DNA of 14,273 nt from an uncultured Oscillospiraceae bacterium (lineage in GTDB: Bacteria; Bacillota; Clostridia; Oscillospirales; Oscillospiraceae), in NCBI GenBank assembly GCA_934593275.1, contig CAKTQE010000057.1, positions 1 through 14,273 of the forward strand, written 5' to 3'. The notes beneath the pieces were generated by a model. That model had not been told where the DNA came from, searched no databases, and saw only the letters and a list, made by a program, of their open reading frames with translations. The position numbers and the translations under genes are program-made. Position 1 is the first letter of the stretch. Each line of letters opens with the position of its first letter. This document shows, piece by piece, positions 6,427-13,701 of this stretch.

Positions 6427-7716
6427 TCACCGGCGCAGACCCTTGGGATAGTGGTTTTTGACCTGGTTTCCGTCTCCTTTTCCCCAGCCGATGCTGTAGC
6501 CGTCCACCGTGACCAGGCACCAGCCCCGGAGGCTTCCGGGCAAAACGTCCCCATGGAGGTACTTTTCGATTTCCGGGCCTTGGACGCTCAGGGGCAGGGT
6601 GTTGGCAAGGCTCCGGAGCCACAGGGCCAGGGCGTGGGCAGGTTCCAGCCGGTCTTTTTTGAGTGTTCCCAGTTCCAGACCCGCCCGCAGCACCCGCAAC
6701 CCCTGGAGGGCCGGGGTACCCAGAGGGGTTAAGTACAGCCGGTCCCCAAAGGTCACGGGAATGCCCTCCGGCAGCGTAAGCCTGGTCTCCTTGGCAAAGG
6801 CGACCCAGGGTTTGGGCAGGGCTGCCCCTTTTTCCAGCGGAATTTCCGGTTCTTCCCCCTCCAGCTTACGCAGCACCGCCCCAAAGTGTCCCTCACCCAA
6901 AAGCCGGTGGGGCCACATCCGGTAGCTGCCCTGGGGTCCCGGGGTGAACCAGGGGGCGTCCACCTCCTCCGGCACAAATTCCGGGTGCCGGTCCAAAAAG
7001 GCCGCTACGGCCAGTTCGTCCTCCTCCGGGGCAAAGGTACAGGTGGAATACACCAGCCGTCCACCGGGCTTCAGCAGCACCGCGGCATTGTCCAGAATTT
7101 CCGCCTGTCGGGCGGCGCACATTTCTACGGTCTCCTGGCTCCAATCCGTAATGGCGGCTTCCTCTTTCCGGAACATGCCCTCTCCGGAGCAGGGGGCATC
7201 CACCAGCACCCGGTCAAAGAAGCCCGGAAGCCGCTTGGCCAGGTTCTCGGTTTTTTCGTTGGTGACAATGGCATTGGCAACCCCCATGCGCTCGATGTTC
7301 CGGGAGAGGATTTTCGCCCGGGTGGGGCTATATTCATTGCAAAGAAGAAAGCCCTGTCCTGCCATCCGTCCGGCAATCTGGGTGCTTTTCCCCCCGGGGG
7401 CGGCGCAGAGGTCACAGACGGCCTCTCCGGGCTGGGGGTCTAAGAGGGCCACGGCGGACATGGCACTGGCCTCCTGCAAATAGTAGACCCCCGCCTCGTG
7501 ATAGGGGTGCAGCCCCGGTCGGGCCTGGGGGTCATAATAATAGCCCATGGGTTCCCAGGGTACCGGCTCTTTTACAAAGGGCAGGGTGGGAACAGCCCCC
7601 TTTCTGGGGTCAAACCGCAGGGCCACCGCCCGGGGCCGCTCCAAAGACTCTAAAAACGCCGGGTATTCTTTCCCCAGCTGCTGCTGCATCCGTGTTAAAA
7701 ATGCTTCGGGAAGCAT
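6427..7716 (-). CDS. rsmF: rRNA (cytosine-C5)-methyltransferase, RsmF/NOL1-NOP2-Sun family
   Basis: A SAM-dependent methyltransferase that makes 5-methylcytosine in ribosomal RNA. From the ATG at 7716 it has 429 residues. The SAM-binding motif DLCAAPGGKST lies at 102-112, motif IV DAPCSGEGMF has Cys176, and motif VI YSTCTF has the nucleophile Cys226. Both family cysteines are present. The C-terminal third, with GWGKGDGNQVKNHYPKGLRR at the end, matches the RsmF-type RNA-binding extension. An ATG 12 codons upstream is in frame, but it lies before AAAGGAG, which serves the 7716 start. It diverges from pheST and has its own promoter. The exact target cytosine is not predictable here; Firmicute homologues are often annotated RsmF or RsmB/NOP family. 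Confidence 0.9.
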   Translation of the reverse strand: MLPEAFLTRMQQQLGKEYPAFLESLERPRAVALRFDPRKGAVPTLPFVKEPVPWEPMGYYYDPQARPGLHPYHEAGVYYLQEASAMSAVALLDPQPGEAVCDLCAAPGGKSTQIAGRMAGQGFLLCNEYSPTRAKILSRNIERMGVANAIVTNEKTENLAKRLPGFFDRVLVDAPCSGEGMFRKEEAAITDWSQETVEMCAARQAEILDNAAVLLKPGGRLVYSTCTFAPEEDELAVAAFLDRHPEFVPEEVDAPWFTPGPQGSYRMWPHRLLGEGHFGAVLRKLEGEEPEIPLEKGAALPKPWVAFAKETRLTLPEGIPVTFGDRLYLTPLGTPALQGLRVLRAGLELGTLKKDRLEPAHALALWLRSLANTLPLSVQGPEIEKYLHGDVLPGSLRGWCLVTVDGYSIGWGKGDGNQVKNHYPKGLRR

Positions 7717-7747
7717 AGGTAAACTCCTTTTAAAATGCTTTTTCCCT

Positions 7748-7776
7748 ATCATAGCATAAAGCCCCAGGATTATCTA
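7748..7776 (-). promoter_or_regulatory. Promoter of the rRNA methyltransferase gene
   Basis: Minus strand: -35 TAGATA (7776-7771), 17-base spacer, -10 TATGAT (7753-7748), preceded by TGC. It is back-to-back with the pheS promoter, 21 bases separating the two -35 boxes. Confidence 0.65.
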
Positions 7777-7797
7777 CCGCCCGAAAGAAAAAAATCC

Positions 7798-7826
7798 TTG
7801 CAAATGAGGTTCAGGTGTGCTATGAT
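7798..7826 (+). promoter_or_regulatory. Promoter of the pheST operon
   Basis: -35 TTGCAA (7798-7803), 17-base spacer, -10 TATGAT (7821-7826), preceded by TGC (extended -10). The predicted start near 7833 is directly ahead of T-box Stem I. Confidence 0.8.
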
Positions 7827-7832
7827 ACGGGA

Positions 7833-8098
7833 AGAATACTTCAAAAGCTGCGATTGGGCTGCCCTTTGCTGGTTTGCATTTCAGAGAGCGCGGGATGGTG
7901 AGAGCCGCGTATGTGCAGGAAACCGGGCTTTCTCCCAGGAGCTGCCGCCTGAAACACACAGTAGGGTTGGCCGGGTGACGCCGTTATAGGTCTGGGGCGT
8001 GTTTGCGTCCGAAAAGCGTGCCGTCTTGACGGCAAATGCGGGTGGTACCGCGGAAGGATCTCCTTTCGTCCCGATATTGGGATGGAAGGTGTTTTTTT
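7833..8098 (+). promoter_or_regulatory. T-box riboswitch (tRNA-Phe sensing) leader of pheST
   Basis: A leader of about 265 bases with T-box hallmarks: AGAGAGC...GGTGAGAG in the distal half of Stem I (7880-7905), a Stem III-like hairpin GCCGTC/GACGGC (8020-8033), the T-box sequence GGGTGGTACCGCGG (8040-8053) and a terminator ending in seven T. The UGGU in the T-box can pair with an ACCA tRNA end, as expected for tRNA-Phe with discriminator A. By hand folding, GCCC/GGGC and TGGG/CCCA helices flank an internal loop with TTC at 7930-7932, a plausible Phe specifier codon. Uncharged tRNA-Phe should stabilise the antiterminator and raise pheST expression. The class is certain; the specifier position is an inference. 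Confidence 0.92.
8060..8098 (+). terminator. T-box regulated intrinsic terminator
   Basis: CTCCTTTCGTCCC (8060-8072) pairs with 8079-8091 (12 of 13 positions, including G-U) and runs into seven T residues (8092-8098). The 5' side lies just behind the T-box sequence, the usual arrangement for antiterminator/terminator exchange. Confidence 0.88.
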
Positions 8099-8135
8099 AT
8101 ACAAAAAATGACCTTTCTTAACAGGAGGAAGAACC

Positions 8136-9179
8136 ATGAAACAACAATTGGAAAGCATTCGGGAGCAGGCCCTGGCCGCTCTGGAAGAGGCTTCTACCCC
8201 GGCGGCTCTGGAAGAGCTGCGGGTCAAGCTGCTGGGTAAAAAGGGTGAGCTGACCGCCGTGCTGAAGCAGATGGGCAAGCTCTCCGCCGAGGAGCGGCCC
8301 GTCATGGGCCAGATGGCCAACTCTGTCCGCTCTGCCATTGAGGAAAAGCTGGAACAGCGGAAGCAGACCATCCACGCCGCCGCCCTGGAAGCCAAGCTGG
8401 CTGCCGAGGCCATTGACGTGACCATTCCCGGAGAGCAGTTTACCGTTGGCCACCAGCACCCCATGAACCAGGTGCTGCAGGAGATCAAGGATGCCTTTGT
8501 GGGCATGGGCTATACGGTCTACGAAGCCCCGGAGGTGGAGCTGGCGGATTACAACTTCACCAAGCTGAACATTGAAGAGGGCCACCCCTCCCGGGACCGC
8601 AGCGATACCTTCTATTTCACCGATGACGACTCCGTGCTTCTGCGTACCCAGACCAGCCCCATGCAGATCCGCTATATGGAGACCCACGAGCCTCCCATCT
8701 GCATGTTGGCCCCCGGACGGGTGTTCCGGAAAGATGAGGCCGATGCCACCCATTCCCCCATGTTCCATCAGATCGAGGGCCTGGTGGTGGCCGAGGACAT
8801 CACCATGGGTGACTTGAAAGGCGCGCTTATCGCCATTTTGCGGAAAGTCTACGGCGAGACCGCCGAAACCCGGTTCCGTCCCCACCACTTCCCCTTTACC
8901 GAACCCAGCTGTGAAATGGACATGCAGTGCCACAAGTGCCACGGCACCGGCGAAATCGATGGCCAGACCTGCTCCACCTGCCACGGTGAGGGCTGGATCG
9001 AGGTGCTGGGTGCCGGTATGGTCCACCCCAAGGTCCTGGAAAACTGCGGCATTGATTCGGAGAAGTACACCGGCTTTGCCTTTGGCATGGGCCTGGAGCG
9101 GATGGCCATGGGCCAGCTGAAAATCAACGACCTGCGTCTGATTTTCGATAATGACGTTCGGTTCCTGAACCAGTTCTGA
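8136..9179 (+). CDS. pheS: Phenylalanine--tRNA ligase alpha subunit
   Basis: The catalytic subunit of the (alpha-beta)2 enzyme that charges tRNA-Phe with phenylalanine. The 347-residue protein starts with a coiled-coil tRNA-binding arm (about 1-85), followed by the class II core: TQTSPMQIRYM (motif 1/2 region), VFRKDEADATHSPMFHQIEG (motif 2) and GFAFGMGLERMAMG near the end (motif 3). Between them, after FTEPSCEMDMQ, is a four-cysteine site, Cys265-x2-Cys268 and Cys279-x2-Cys282, each followed by HG, which looks like a zinc-binding knuckle. AGGAGG lies upstream of the ATG. It follows a Phe T-box leader and is separated from pheT by 13 bases. Confidence 0.97.
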   Translation: MKQQLESIREQALAALEEASTPAALEELRVKLLGKKGELTAVLKQMGKLSAEERPVMGQMANSVRSAIEEKLEQRKQTIHAAALEAKLAAEAIDVTIPGEQFTVGHQHPMNQVLQEIKDAFVGMGYTVYEAPEVELADYNFTKLNIEEGHPSRDRSDTFYFTDDDSVLLRTQTSPMQIRYMETHEPPICMLAPGRVFRKDEADATHSPMFHQIEGLVVAEDITMGDLKGALIAILRKVYGETAETRFRPHHFPFTEPSCEMDMQCHKCHGTGEIDGQTCSTCHGEGWIEVLGAGMVHPKVLENCGIDSEKYTGFAFGMGLERMAMGQLKINDLRLIFDNDVRFLNQF

Positions 9180-9192
9180 GGAGGGAAAAACA

Positions 9193-11580
9193 ATGAAACT
9201 GAACAGAAAATGGATCAATGAGGACTTCGTGGACCTGCACGGGGTTTCCGATAAAGAATTTGTAGAGCGGCTGACGGTGTTCGGCCAAAAGGTGGAAACC
9301 TGGGAGCGGATGGATGCCGAAATCAAGAATGTGGTGGTGGGCAGAGTCCTTTCCATGGTGCGCCACCCCAACTCTGACCATATGTTCATCTGCCAGGTGG
9401 ACGTGGGCCGGGAGGAGCCGGAGCAAATCGTTACCGGCGCACAGAACGTCCATGAGGGAGACCTGGTGCCGGTGGCCCTGCACAATTCCTACCTGCCCGG
9501 CGGCGTTCACATCACCAAGGGCAAGCTCCGTGGGGAAAAGTCCAACGGTATGCTCTGCTCCTTTGAAGAGCTGGGCCTGACCCAGAATGACCTGCCCGGT
9601 GTGTTTGCCGACGGCATCTGGATTTTGAATGACGAGGACTGCAAGCCCGGCGACGACATCAATCCCATCATCGGCAACGATGACACCGTGGTGGACTTTG
9701 AAATCACCAACAACCGCCCGGACTGCTACTCCATCATCGGCCTGGCCCGGGAGACTGCCGCCGCTTTCGGCAAGCCCCTGCGGCACCATGAGCCTGTGGT
9801 TCACGGCTCGGAAGCCGGTTCCATTTTTGAGCATTTGGATGTGGAAGTCCCGGCGGAGAACCTGTGCAACCGCTACACCTCCCGGATGGTGGCCAACGTG
9901 AAGATCGGACCCAGCCCCAAGTGGCTGCGGCAGCGTCTGCGGGCCAACGGCGTTCGGCCCATCAACAACATTGTGGACATCACCAACTATGTGATGCTGG
10001 AATACGGCCAGCCCATGCACGCCTTTGACTACCGCTATGTTTCCTCCGGAAAGATCGTGGTTCGGGAAGCCCAGGAGGGCGAGACCATGACCACCCTGGA
10101 GGGTACCCAGCGGGAGCTGAAACCCGGTATGCTGGTGATCGCCGATGAAACGAAGCCCATTGGTTTGGCTGGCATCATGGGTGGTCTCAACAGCGAAATC
10201 CGGGAAGACACCACCATGGTGGTGTTCGAGTCCGCCAACTTTAACGGCACCTCCATCCGTCAGACTGCCCTGGCCCTGGGTATGCGTACCGAAGCTTCCG
10301 GCAAGTTTGAAAAGAACCTGGACCCCATGCTGACGGTTCCCGCCGTCCAGCGGGCCTGTGAGCTGGTGGAACTGCTTCAGTGCGGCGACGTGCTGGACGG
10401 CATGATCGATGTGATCAACCACGTACCCCAGCCCAGAACCATTCCCCTGGAGCCGGAGAAAATCAACAAGCTCCTGGGTACCAAGATTTCCAAAGAGGAC
10501 ATGGTCAAGTATCTGGAACTGCTGGAAGTGCCGGTGGTGGACGATACAGTCCAGGTACCCTCTTTCCGTCCGGACCTGGTGCGGATGGTGGACATTGCCG
10601 AGGAGGTGGGCCGTTCCTACGGCTACAACGAGATCCCCGTGACCCAGTTCCGTACCGCCACCCACGGGGGCTATTCCAGAGAAATGAAGCTGGAAGTCAA
10701 GACCGGCACCCTCTGCCGGGCCATGGGCTACAGCGAGATCATTACCTATTCTTTCACCTCTCCCGCTGTTTTTGACCAGATCCGCATTCCCGCTGACTCC
10801 CCTCTGCGCAATGTCCTGCGCATCCAGAACCCCCTGGGTGAGGATACCTCCATTATGCGGACCGTGGCTCTGCCCTCCATGCTGGAAATCCTCTCCCGGA
10901 ATAACGCCTACCACAACAAGGCAGCCAAGCTTTATGAAATCGCCACGGTATATCTGCCCCGGGAGGGCCAGGTCCTGCCGGAGGAGCCGAAGAAGCTGGT
11001 GCTGGGTACCTATGGCACCACCGAGACCTTCTTCACCTTGAAAGGCGAGCTGGAAGCCATCTTCTCCGGCCTGCGGATGAAGAAAGCGGAGTATACGGCG
11101 GAAAAGAACGACCCCAGCTACCATCCCGGACGCTGCGCCAGAATCACCGTAGACGGTGTGGACATTGGCGTTATGGGTCAGGTCCATCCCTTGGTTGCCG
11201 CCAACTACGGCATGGATTCCGAAGTGTTCTGCGCCGAGCTGAACCTCACCAAAATGATGGGCTTGCTGCTGCCGGAGCCTACCTATGTTCCCCTGCCCAA
11301 GTACCCCGCCGTCAGCCGGGACCTGGCAATCGTCTGTGACGAAGAGGTAACGGTTGCCCAGGCCGAAAAGGTCATCGCCGCTGCCGCCGGGAAGCTGCTG
11401 CGGGACGTCAAGCTCTTTGACATTTACCGGGGCGTGGGTGTCCCCACCGGCAAAAAGAGCATGGCCTTCTCCCTGGAACTCCGTGCCGACGACCGGACAC
11501 TGACCGACAGCGACTCCGAGTCCGTCACCTCCAAGGTCCTGAAAGCCCTGGAAGACCAACTGGGCGCGATTTTGCGGTAA
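9193..11580 (+). CDS. pheT: Phenylalanine--tRNA ligase beta subunit
   Basis: The beta subunit of PheRS, needed for tRNA recognition and editing of mis-charged tyrosine. At 795 residues it is full length. In order: an EMAP-type tRNA-binding domain (about 40-150, VVVGRVLSMVRHPNSDHM), the B3/B4 editing domain (about 210-390, with PINNIVDITNYVMLEYGQPMHAFD), the B5 domain (about 413-480, ending in PSFRPDLVRMVDIAEEVGRSYGYN), a catalytic-like core without active residues, and a C-terminal ferredoxin-fold anticodon-binding domain (about 700-795). GAGGAGGG precedes the ATG. It shares the T-box controlled transcript with pheS and ends just before a strong hairpin. Confidence 0.97.
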   Translation: MKLNRKWINEDFVDLHGVSDKEFVERLTVFGQKVETWERMDAEIKNVVVGRVLSMVRHPNSDHMFICQVDVGREEPEQIVTGAQNVHEGDLVPVALHNSYLPGGVHITKGKLRGEKSNGMLCSFEELGLTQNDLPGVFADGIWILNDEDCKPGDDINPIIGNDDTVVDFEITNNRPDCYSIIGLARETAAAFGKPLRHHEPVVHGSEAGSIFEHLDVEVPAENLCNRYTSRMVANVKIGPSPKWLRQRLRANGVRPINNIVDITNYVMLEYGQPMHAFDYRYVSSGKIVVREAQEGETMTTLEGTQRELKPGMLVIADETKPIGLAGIMGGLNSEIREDTTMVVFESANFNGTSIRQTALALGMRTEASGKFEKNLDPMLTVPAVQRACELVELLQCGDVLDGMIDVINHVPQPRTIPLEPEKINKLLGTKISKEDMVKYLELLEVPVVDDTVQVPSFRPDLVRMVDIAEEVGRSYGYNEIPVTQFRTATHGGYSREMKLEVKTGTLCRAMGYSEIITYSFTSPAVFDQIRIPADSPLRNVLRIQNPLGEDTSIMRTVALPSMLEILSRNNAYHNKAAKLYEIATVYLPREGQVLPEEPKKLVLGTYGTTETFFTLKGELEAIFSGLRMKKAEYTAEKNDPSYHPGRCARITVDGVDIGVMGQVHPLVAANYGMDSEVFCAELNLTKMMGLLLPEPTYVPLPKYPAVSRDLAIVCDEEVTVAQAEKVIAAAAGKLLRDVKLFDIYRGVGVPTGKKSMAFSLELRADDRTLTDSDSESVTSKVLKALEDQLGAILR

Positions 11581-11598
11581 TTTCCTTTCCCTAATAAC

Positions 11599-11635
11599 AC
11601 GCCCCCTGGCCCCATAAACCGTGGCCAGGGGGCGT
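11599..11635 (+). terminator. Hairpin terminator after pheT
   Basis: ACGCCCCCTGGCC (11599-11611) pairs perfectly with 11623-11635, a 13-bp GC-rich stem with an 11-base loop. The following bases, TGCCTTGCCC, are not a clear T run, so termination may be partial or factor-assisted. It lies 18 bases after the pheT stop. Confidence 0.65.
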
Positions 11636-11706
11636 TGCCTTGCCCTGTGCTTTTATACCCGTCAAATTGGTGGGGCAGGGCGTTTGTAAATCCTGCACTT
11701 TGCAGG

Positions 11707-11736
11707 CTGTCGCTTTTGAAGAATGTTTTGTATAAT
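11707..11736 (+). promoter_or_regulatory. Probable promoter of the 70-residue gene
   Basis: A perfect -10 TATAAT at 11731-11736 lies 33 bases before the ATG at 11770. The -35 region is weak (CTGTCG at 11707-11712, 18-base spacer). A small hairpin CCTGCA/TGCAGG (11692-11706) overlaps the upstream edge and could be an operator or chance. Confidence 0.55.
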
Positions 11737-11769
11737 ATGACCAGAATCAGAAACAGGAGGTAAACAATC

Positions 11770-11982
11770 ATGGCATTCTCTCTCGACAGCAAGGTAAAGG
11801 ACATTCTGAAGAATCCGGCGGCGGCAGCGGTTCTGGATAAGTACAGCCCCGATGCTTCCAAGAATCCCCAGATGAAGCTGGTTGGCGGCCTGACCCTGCG
11901 GAAGCTGGCGTCTTTCCCCCAGTCCGCATTCCTGAAGCCCCACCTGGAGGCCCTGGAAAAAGAACTGCAGGCAATTGAATAA
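11770..11982 (+). CDS. Small uncharacterised protein, 70 residues
   Basis: A soluble, mostly helical-looking protein starting MAFSLDSKVKDILKNP. AGGAGG lies nine bases before the ATG, a TATAAT box lies further upstream, and a terminator hairpin follows the stop, so it appears to be a complete single-gene unit. It has no cysteine, no signal peptide and no membrane segment. It reads as two or three short helices: a DSKVKDILKNPAAAAVLDKY segment, a middle containing NPQMKL, and a TLRKLASFPQ segment followed by an acidic C-terminal helix (EALEKELQAIE). The opening is loosely reminiscent of DUF1858-type small domains, but the family's cysteines are absent. From memory, similar stretches occur as short standalone proteins or C-terminal tails in Clostridia. 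No function can be assigned. It converges on the SDR/GcvT run. Confidence 0.82.
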   Translation: MAFSLDSKVKDILKNPAAAAVLDKYSPDASKNPQMKLVGGLTLRKLASFPQSAFLKPHLEALEKELQAIE

Positions 11983-11991
11983 CACTTCAAA

Positions 11992-12022
11992 AGAAGCGGC
12001 TCCCGAATCGGAAGCCGCTTCT
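11992..12022. terminator. Bidirectional terminator between convergent genes
   Basis: AGAAGCGGCT (11992-12001) pairs perfectly with AGCCGCTTCT (12013-12022). On the plus strand it is followed by GACTGTTATTTT, on the minus strand by TTTGAAGTGTT, so it can serve the 70-residue gene from one side and the SDR operon from the other. Confidence 0.8.
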
Positions 12023-12033
12023 GACTGTTATTT

Positions 12034-12873
12034 TCAGATTTGTGGGACAAAGATTCCGGCGTTCTGACCGCCGTCGGCAAGAATGTCTACGCCGCTGATG
12101 TACCCGGCACCGGCAGAACACAGGAACGCCGTCAGCGCACCCATTTCATAGGGATGGCCCCAGCGTCCCGCCGGAATCAGTTCCAGCTGGTTTTCCGCAG
12201 TTTCCGGCTGATTGTCAATAAGCTTCTGGTGCATGGGGGTCAGATAGCAGCCGGGGGAAATGGAGAGGATGCGGCAGTGCTTTTCCGCGAACCGGGCAAC
12301 ATTCTTCTGGGTAAAGTAAATCACAAATTTTTTGGACATGGCATAGGCCAGACCGGCACGGAAAAACTCGCTTTCCTCATCCTCGGCCTCTCCGGCCAGA
12401 GCCAGCATTCTGTTGTAGAAGTCCGGCTGGTCCCAGCATTCAAAGGCCTGGGTCCATTCCTCGGTCTGGGGCATGGTATAGGCCGCCACAGAGGAAAAAT
12501 TAATCATAACGCCGCCCTCGGCCAGAACCGGATAAAAGGCCTTAACCATGTTCACGGTACCCACTGCGTTGATCCGGATGATGTTCTCCGTACCCGTGTC
12601 ACTGGGGGAAACGCCGGAGGTGTGGATCACCTGTTTGACCTCTCCCAAAGAGGCGGCGTAGGCTGCCAGGGCTTCCACCTGGGCTTCATCCCCAATATCC
12701 GTCTTGCAGATATAGCTTTCAATACCAAGTTCCTCAAACTGTTCCTTTGCGGCGGCCATTTTCTGTTCGTTCCGTCCGGCCAGGACAATGGCGGAGTCCT
12801 TGCCAAGCTCCTTGCAGATGGCCTTTCCCATGCCGCCGTGACCGCCGGTCACCACTGTGATGGTTTTCTTCAT
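12034..12873 (-). CDS. Short-chain dehydrogenase/reductase with long Ser-Tyr insertion
   Basis: A 279-residue NAD(P)-dependent oxidoreductase of the SDR superfamily. The nucleotide-binding motif TGGHGGMG is at 9-16, and GRNEQK after the second strand (Arg34) suggests NADP(H). The catalytic Ser is 127 or 128 (NFSSVA), and Tyr177 and Lys181 form YAMSK. The gap between Ser and Tyr is about 49 residues, roughly 35 more than in classical SDRs, and the insert is acidic and helical (WTQAFECWDQPDFYNRM...GEAEDEESEF). A similar insertion is known in 3-alpha-hydroxysteroid dehydrogenase/carbonyl reductase and related SDRs, and the C-terminal half (SPGCYLTPMHQ, AGRWGHPYEMGALTAFLCS) also resembles that group. 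The substrate is unknown. AGGAGG precedes the ATG. It is the last gene of the run, 54 bases after the second SDR. Confidence 0.88.
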   Translation of the reverse strand: MKKTITVVTGGHGGMGKAICKELGKDSAIVLAGRNEQKMAAAKEQFEELGIESYICKTDIGDEAQVEALAAYAASLGEVKQVIHTSGVSPSDTGTENIIRINAVGTVNMVKAFYPVLAEGGVMINFSSVAAYTMPQTEEWTQAFECWDQPDFYNRMLALAGEAEDEESEFFRAGLAYAMSKKFVIYFTQKNVARFAEKHCRILSISPGCYLTPMHQKLIDNQPETAENQLELIPAGRWGHPYEMGALTAFLCSAGAGYISGVDILADGGQNAGIFVPQI

Positions 12874-12895
12874 TTTTATACCTCCTAAGTTTTAT

Positions 12896-12921
12896 GGGCA
12901 GCCCCCTTGCGGGGGCTGCCC
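12896..12921 (-). other. Hairpin between the two SDR genes
   Basis: GGGCAGCCCCC (12896-12906) pairs perfectly with 12911-12921, an 11-bp stem with a four-base loop. On the minus strand the next bases are ATAAAACTTAGGAGG, without a T run, so it is more likely an mRNA stability or partial-attenuation element than a terminator. The RBS of the downstream SDR begins about nine bases after it. Confidence 0.65.
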
Positions 12922-12927
12922 GGGACG

Positions 12928-13689
12928 TTAGAAACAGGTCCAGCCGCCGTCACACTTGAGTTCTTCACCGTTGACGTAGCGGGACTGGTCACTGGCCAGG
13001 AACAAAATGGCATCTGCCAGATCCTCCGGCATGGCAAGCTCCCCGGAGAAGTCCAGAAGTTTGCTGGTTCTGCCAAATCCAAATTCATCGGAGGGCGGCA
13101 TGACCAGGGGAATATCGGTCACCACGCCGCCGGGAGACAGGGCGTTGCAGCGAATGCCCTGCTCCATGTACATAAATGCCGTGTTTTTGGTAGCCGCCAG
13201 CACGGCCCCCTTACTGGCGCAATAGGCCGCGCCGGAGGTCTGGTGGGTGGCTCCTACGGAGCAGATGTTGACGATCACACCGCCGTCCCCCTGGGCAAGG
13301 TACTGCCTGCATTCCTCCCGCATTCCGTACATCAGTCCAAAGGTGTTGACCCGGAATGTCTCATGCAGCATTTCGTCTGACAAATCGGCAATGGCAGTGT
13401 TGTCATCCATGATACCGGCACCGTTGACGGCGGCATCCAGCCGACCAAAAGTCTCCACTGCCTTTTGAACCATGCCAACGGCTGTGGCGGGGTCACCCAC
13501 GTCTCCGGCATACCAGACCATGGCACCGGGCATCCCTTTGCATTCCTCGGCCAGCTCTTTCAGCCGTTCTTCCCGGCGGGCGACTGCCACCACCTTGGCT
13601 CCCTCCTGGCAGAAAAGGGCCGCGGTGGCTCTGCCGATACCGGCGGAAGCACCGGTGACGATACAAACCTTTCCGTCCATTCTACCCAT
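12928..13689 (-). CDS. Classical short-chain dehydrogenase/reductase
   Basis: A 253-residue SDR of the FabG-like classical type. TGASAGIG (12-19) binds the cofactor, ARREERL (37-43) after the second strand suggests NADP(H), NGAG is at 89-92, Asn115 is the structural catalytic residue, Ser144 and the YCASK motif (Tyr156, Lys160) complete the active site. CNALSPGGVVTDI (181-193) is the usual post-active-site stretch, and the C-terminus ends GEELKCDGGWTCF. All catalytic residues are intact. GAGGAGGG precedes the ATG. It starts 12 bases after the GcvT-like gene stops, so the two share a transcript. The substrate is unknown. It differs from its neighbour SDR in lacking the Ser-Tyr insertion, so the pair is not a recent duplication. 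Confidence 0.9.
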   Translation of the reverse strand: MGRMDGKVCIVTGASAGIGRATAALFCQEGAKVVAVARREERLKELAEECKGMPGAMVWYAGDVGDPATAVGMVQKAVETFGRLDAAVNGAGIMDDNTAIADLSDEMLHETFRVNTFGLMYGMREECRQYLAQGDGGVIVNICSVGATHQTSGAAYCASKGAVLAATKNTAFMYMEQGIRCNALSPGGVVTDIPLVMPPSDEFGFGRTSKLLDFSGELAMPEDLADAILFLASDQSRYVNGEELKCDGGWTCF

Positions 13690-13701
13690 AAATTTCCCTC
13701 C

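Noticed and set aside
7833..8060. Possible tRNA gene in the leader before pheS
   Set aside because: The stems and GGTGGTACCGCGG belong to a T-box leader; there is no cloverleaf or anticodon arm arrangement.
8118..9485. A 455-codon open frame on the minus strand opposite pheS and the start of pheT
   Set aside because: It is antisense to a well-conserved gene, shows no family motifs and starts within pheT.
9124..11559. An open frame of about 811 codons on the minus strand opposite pheT
   Set aside because: pheT is unmistakable on the plus strand. The opposite frame is open because GC-rich third positions of pheT avoid antisense stops, its sequence is low-complexity Gly/His/Val-rich, and it has no RBS.
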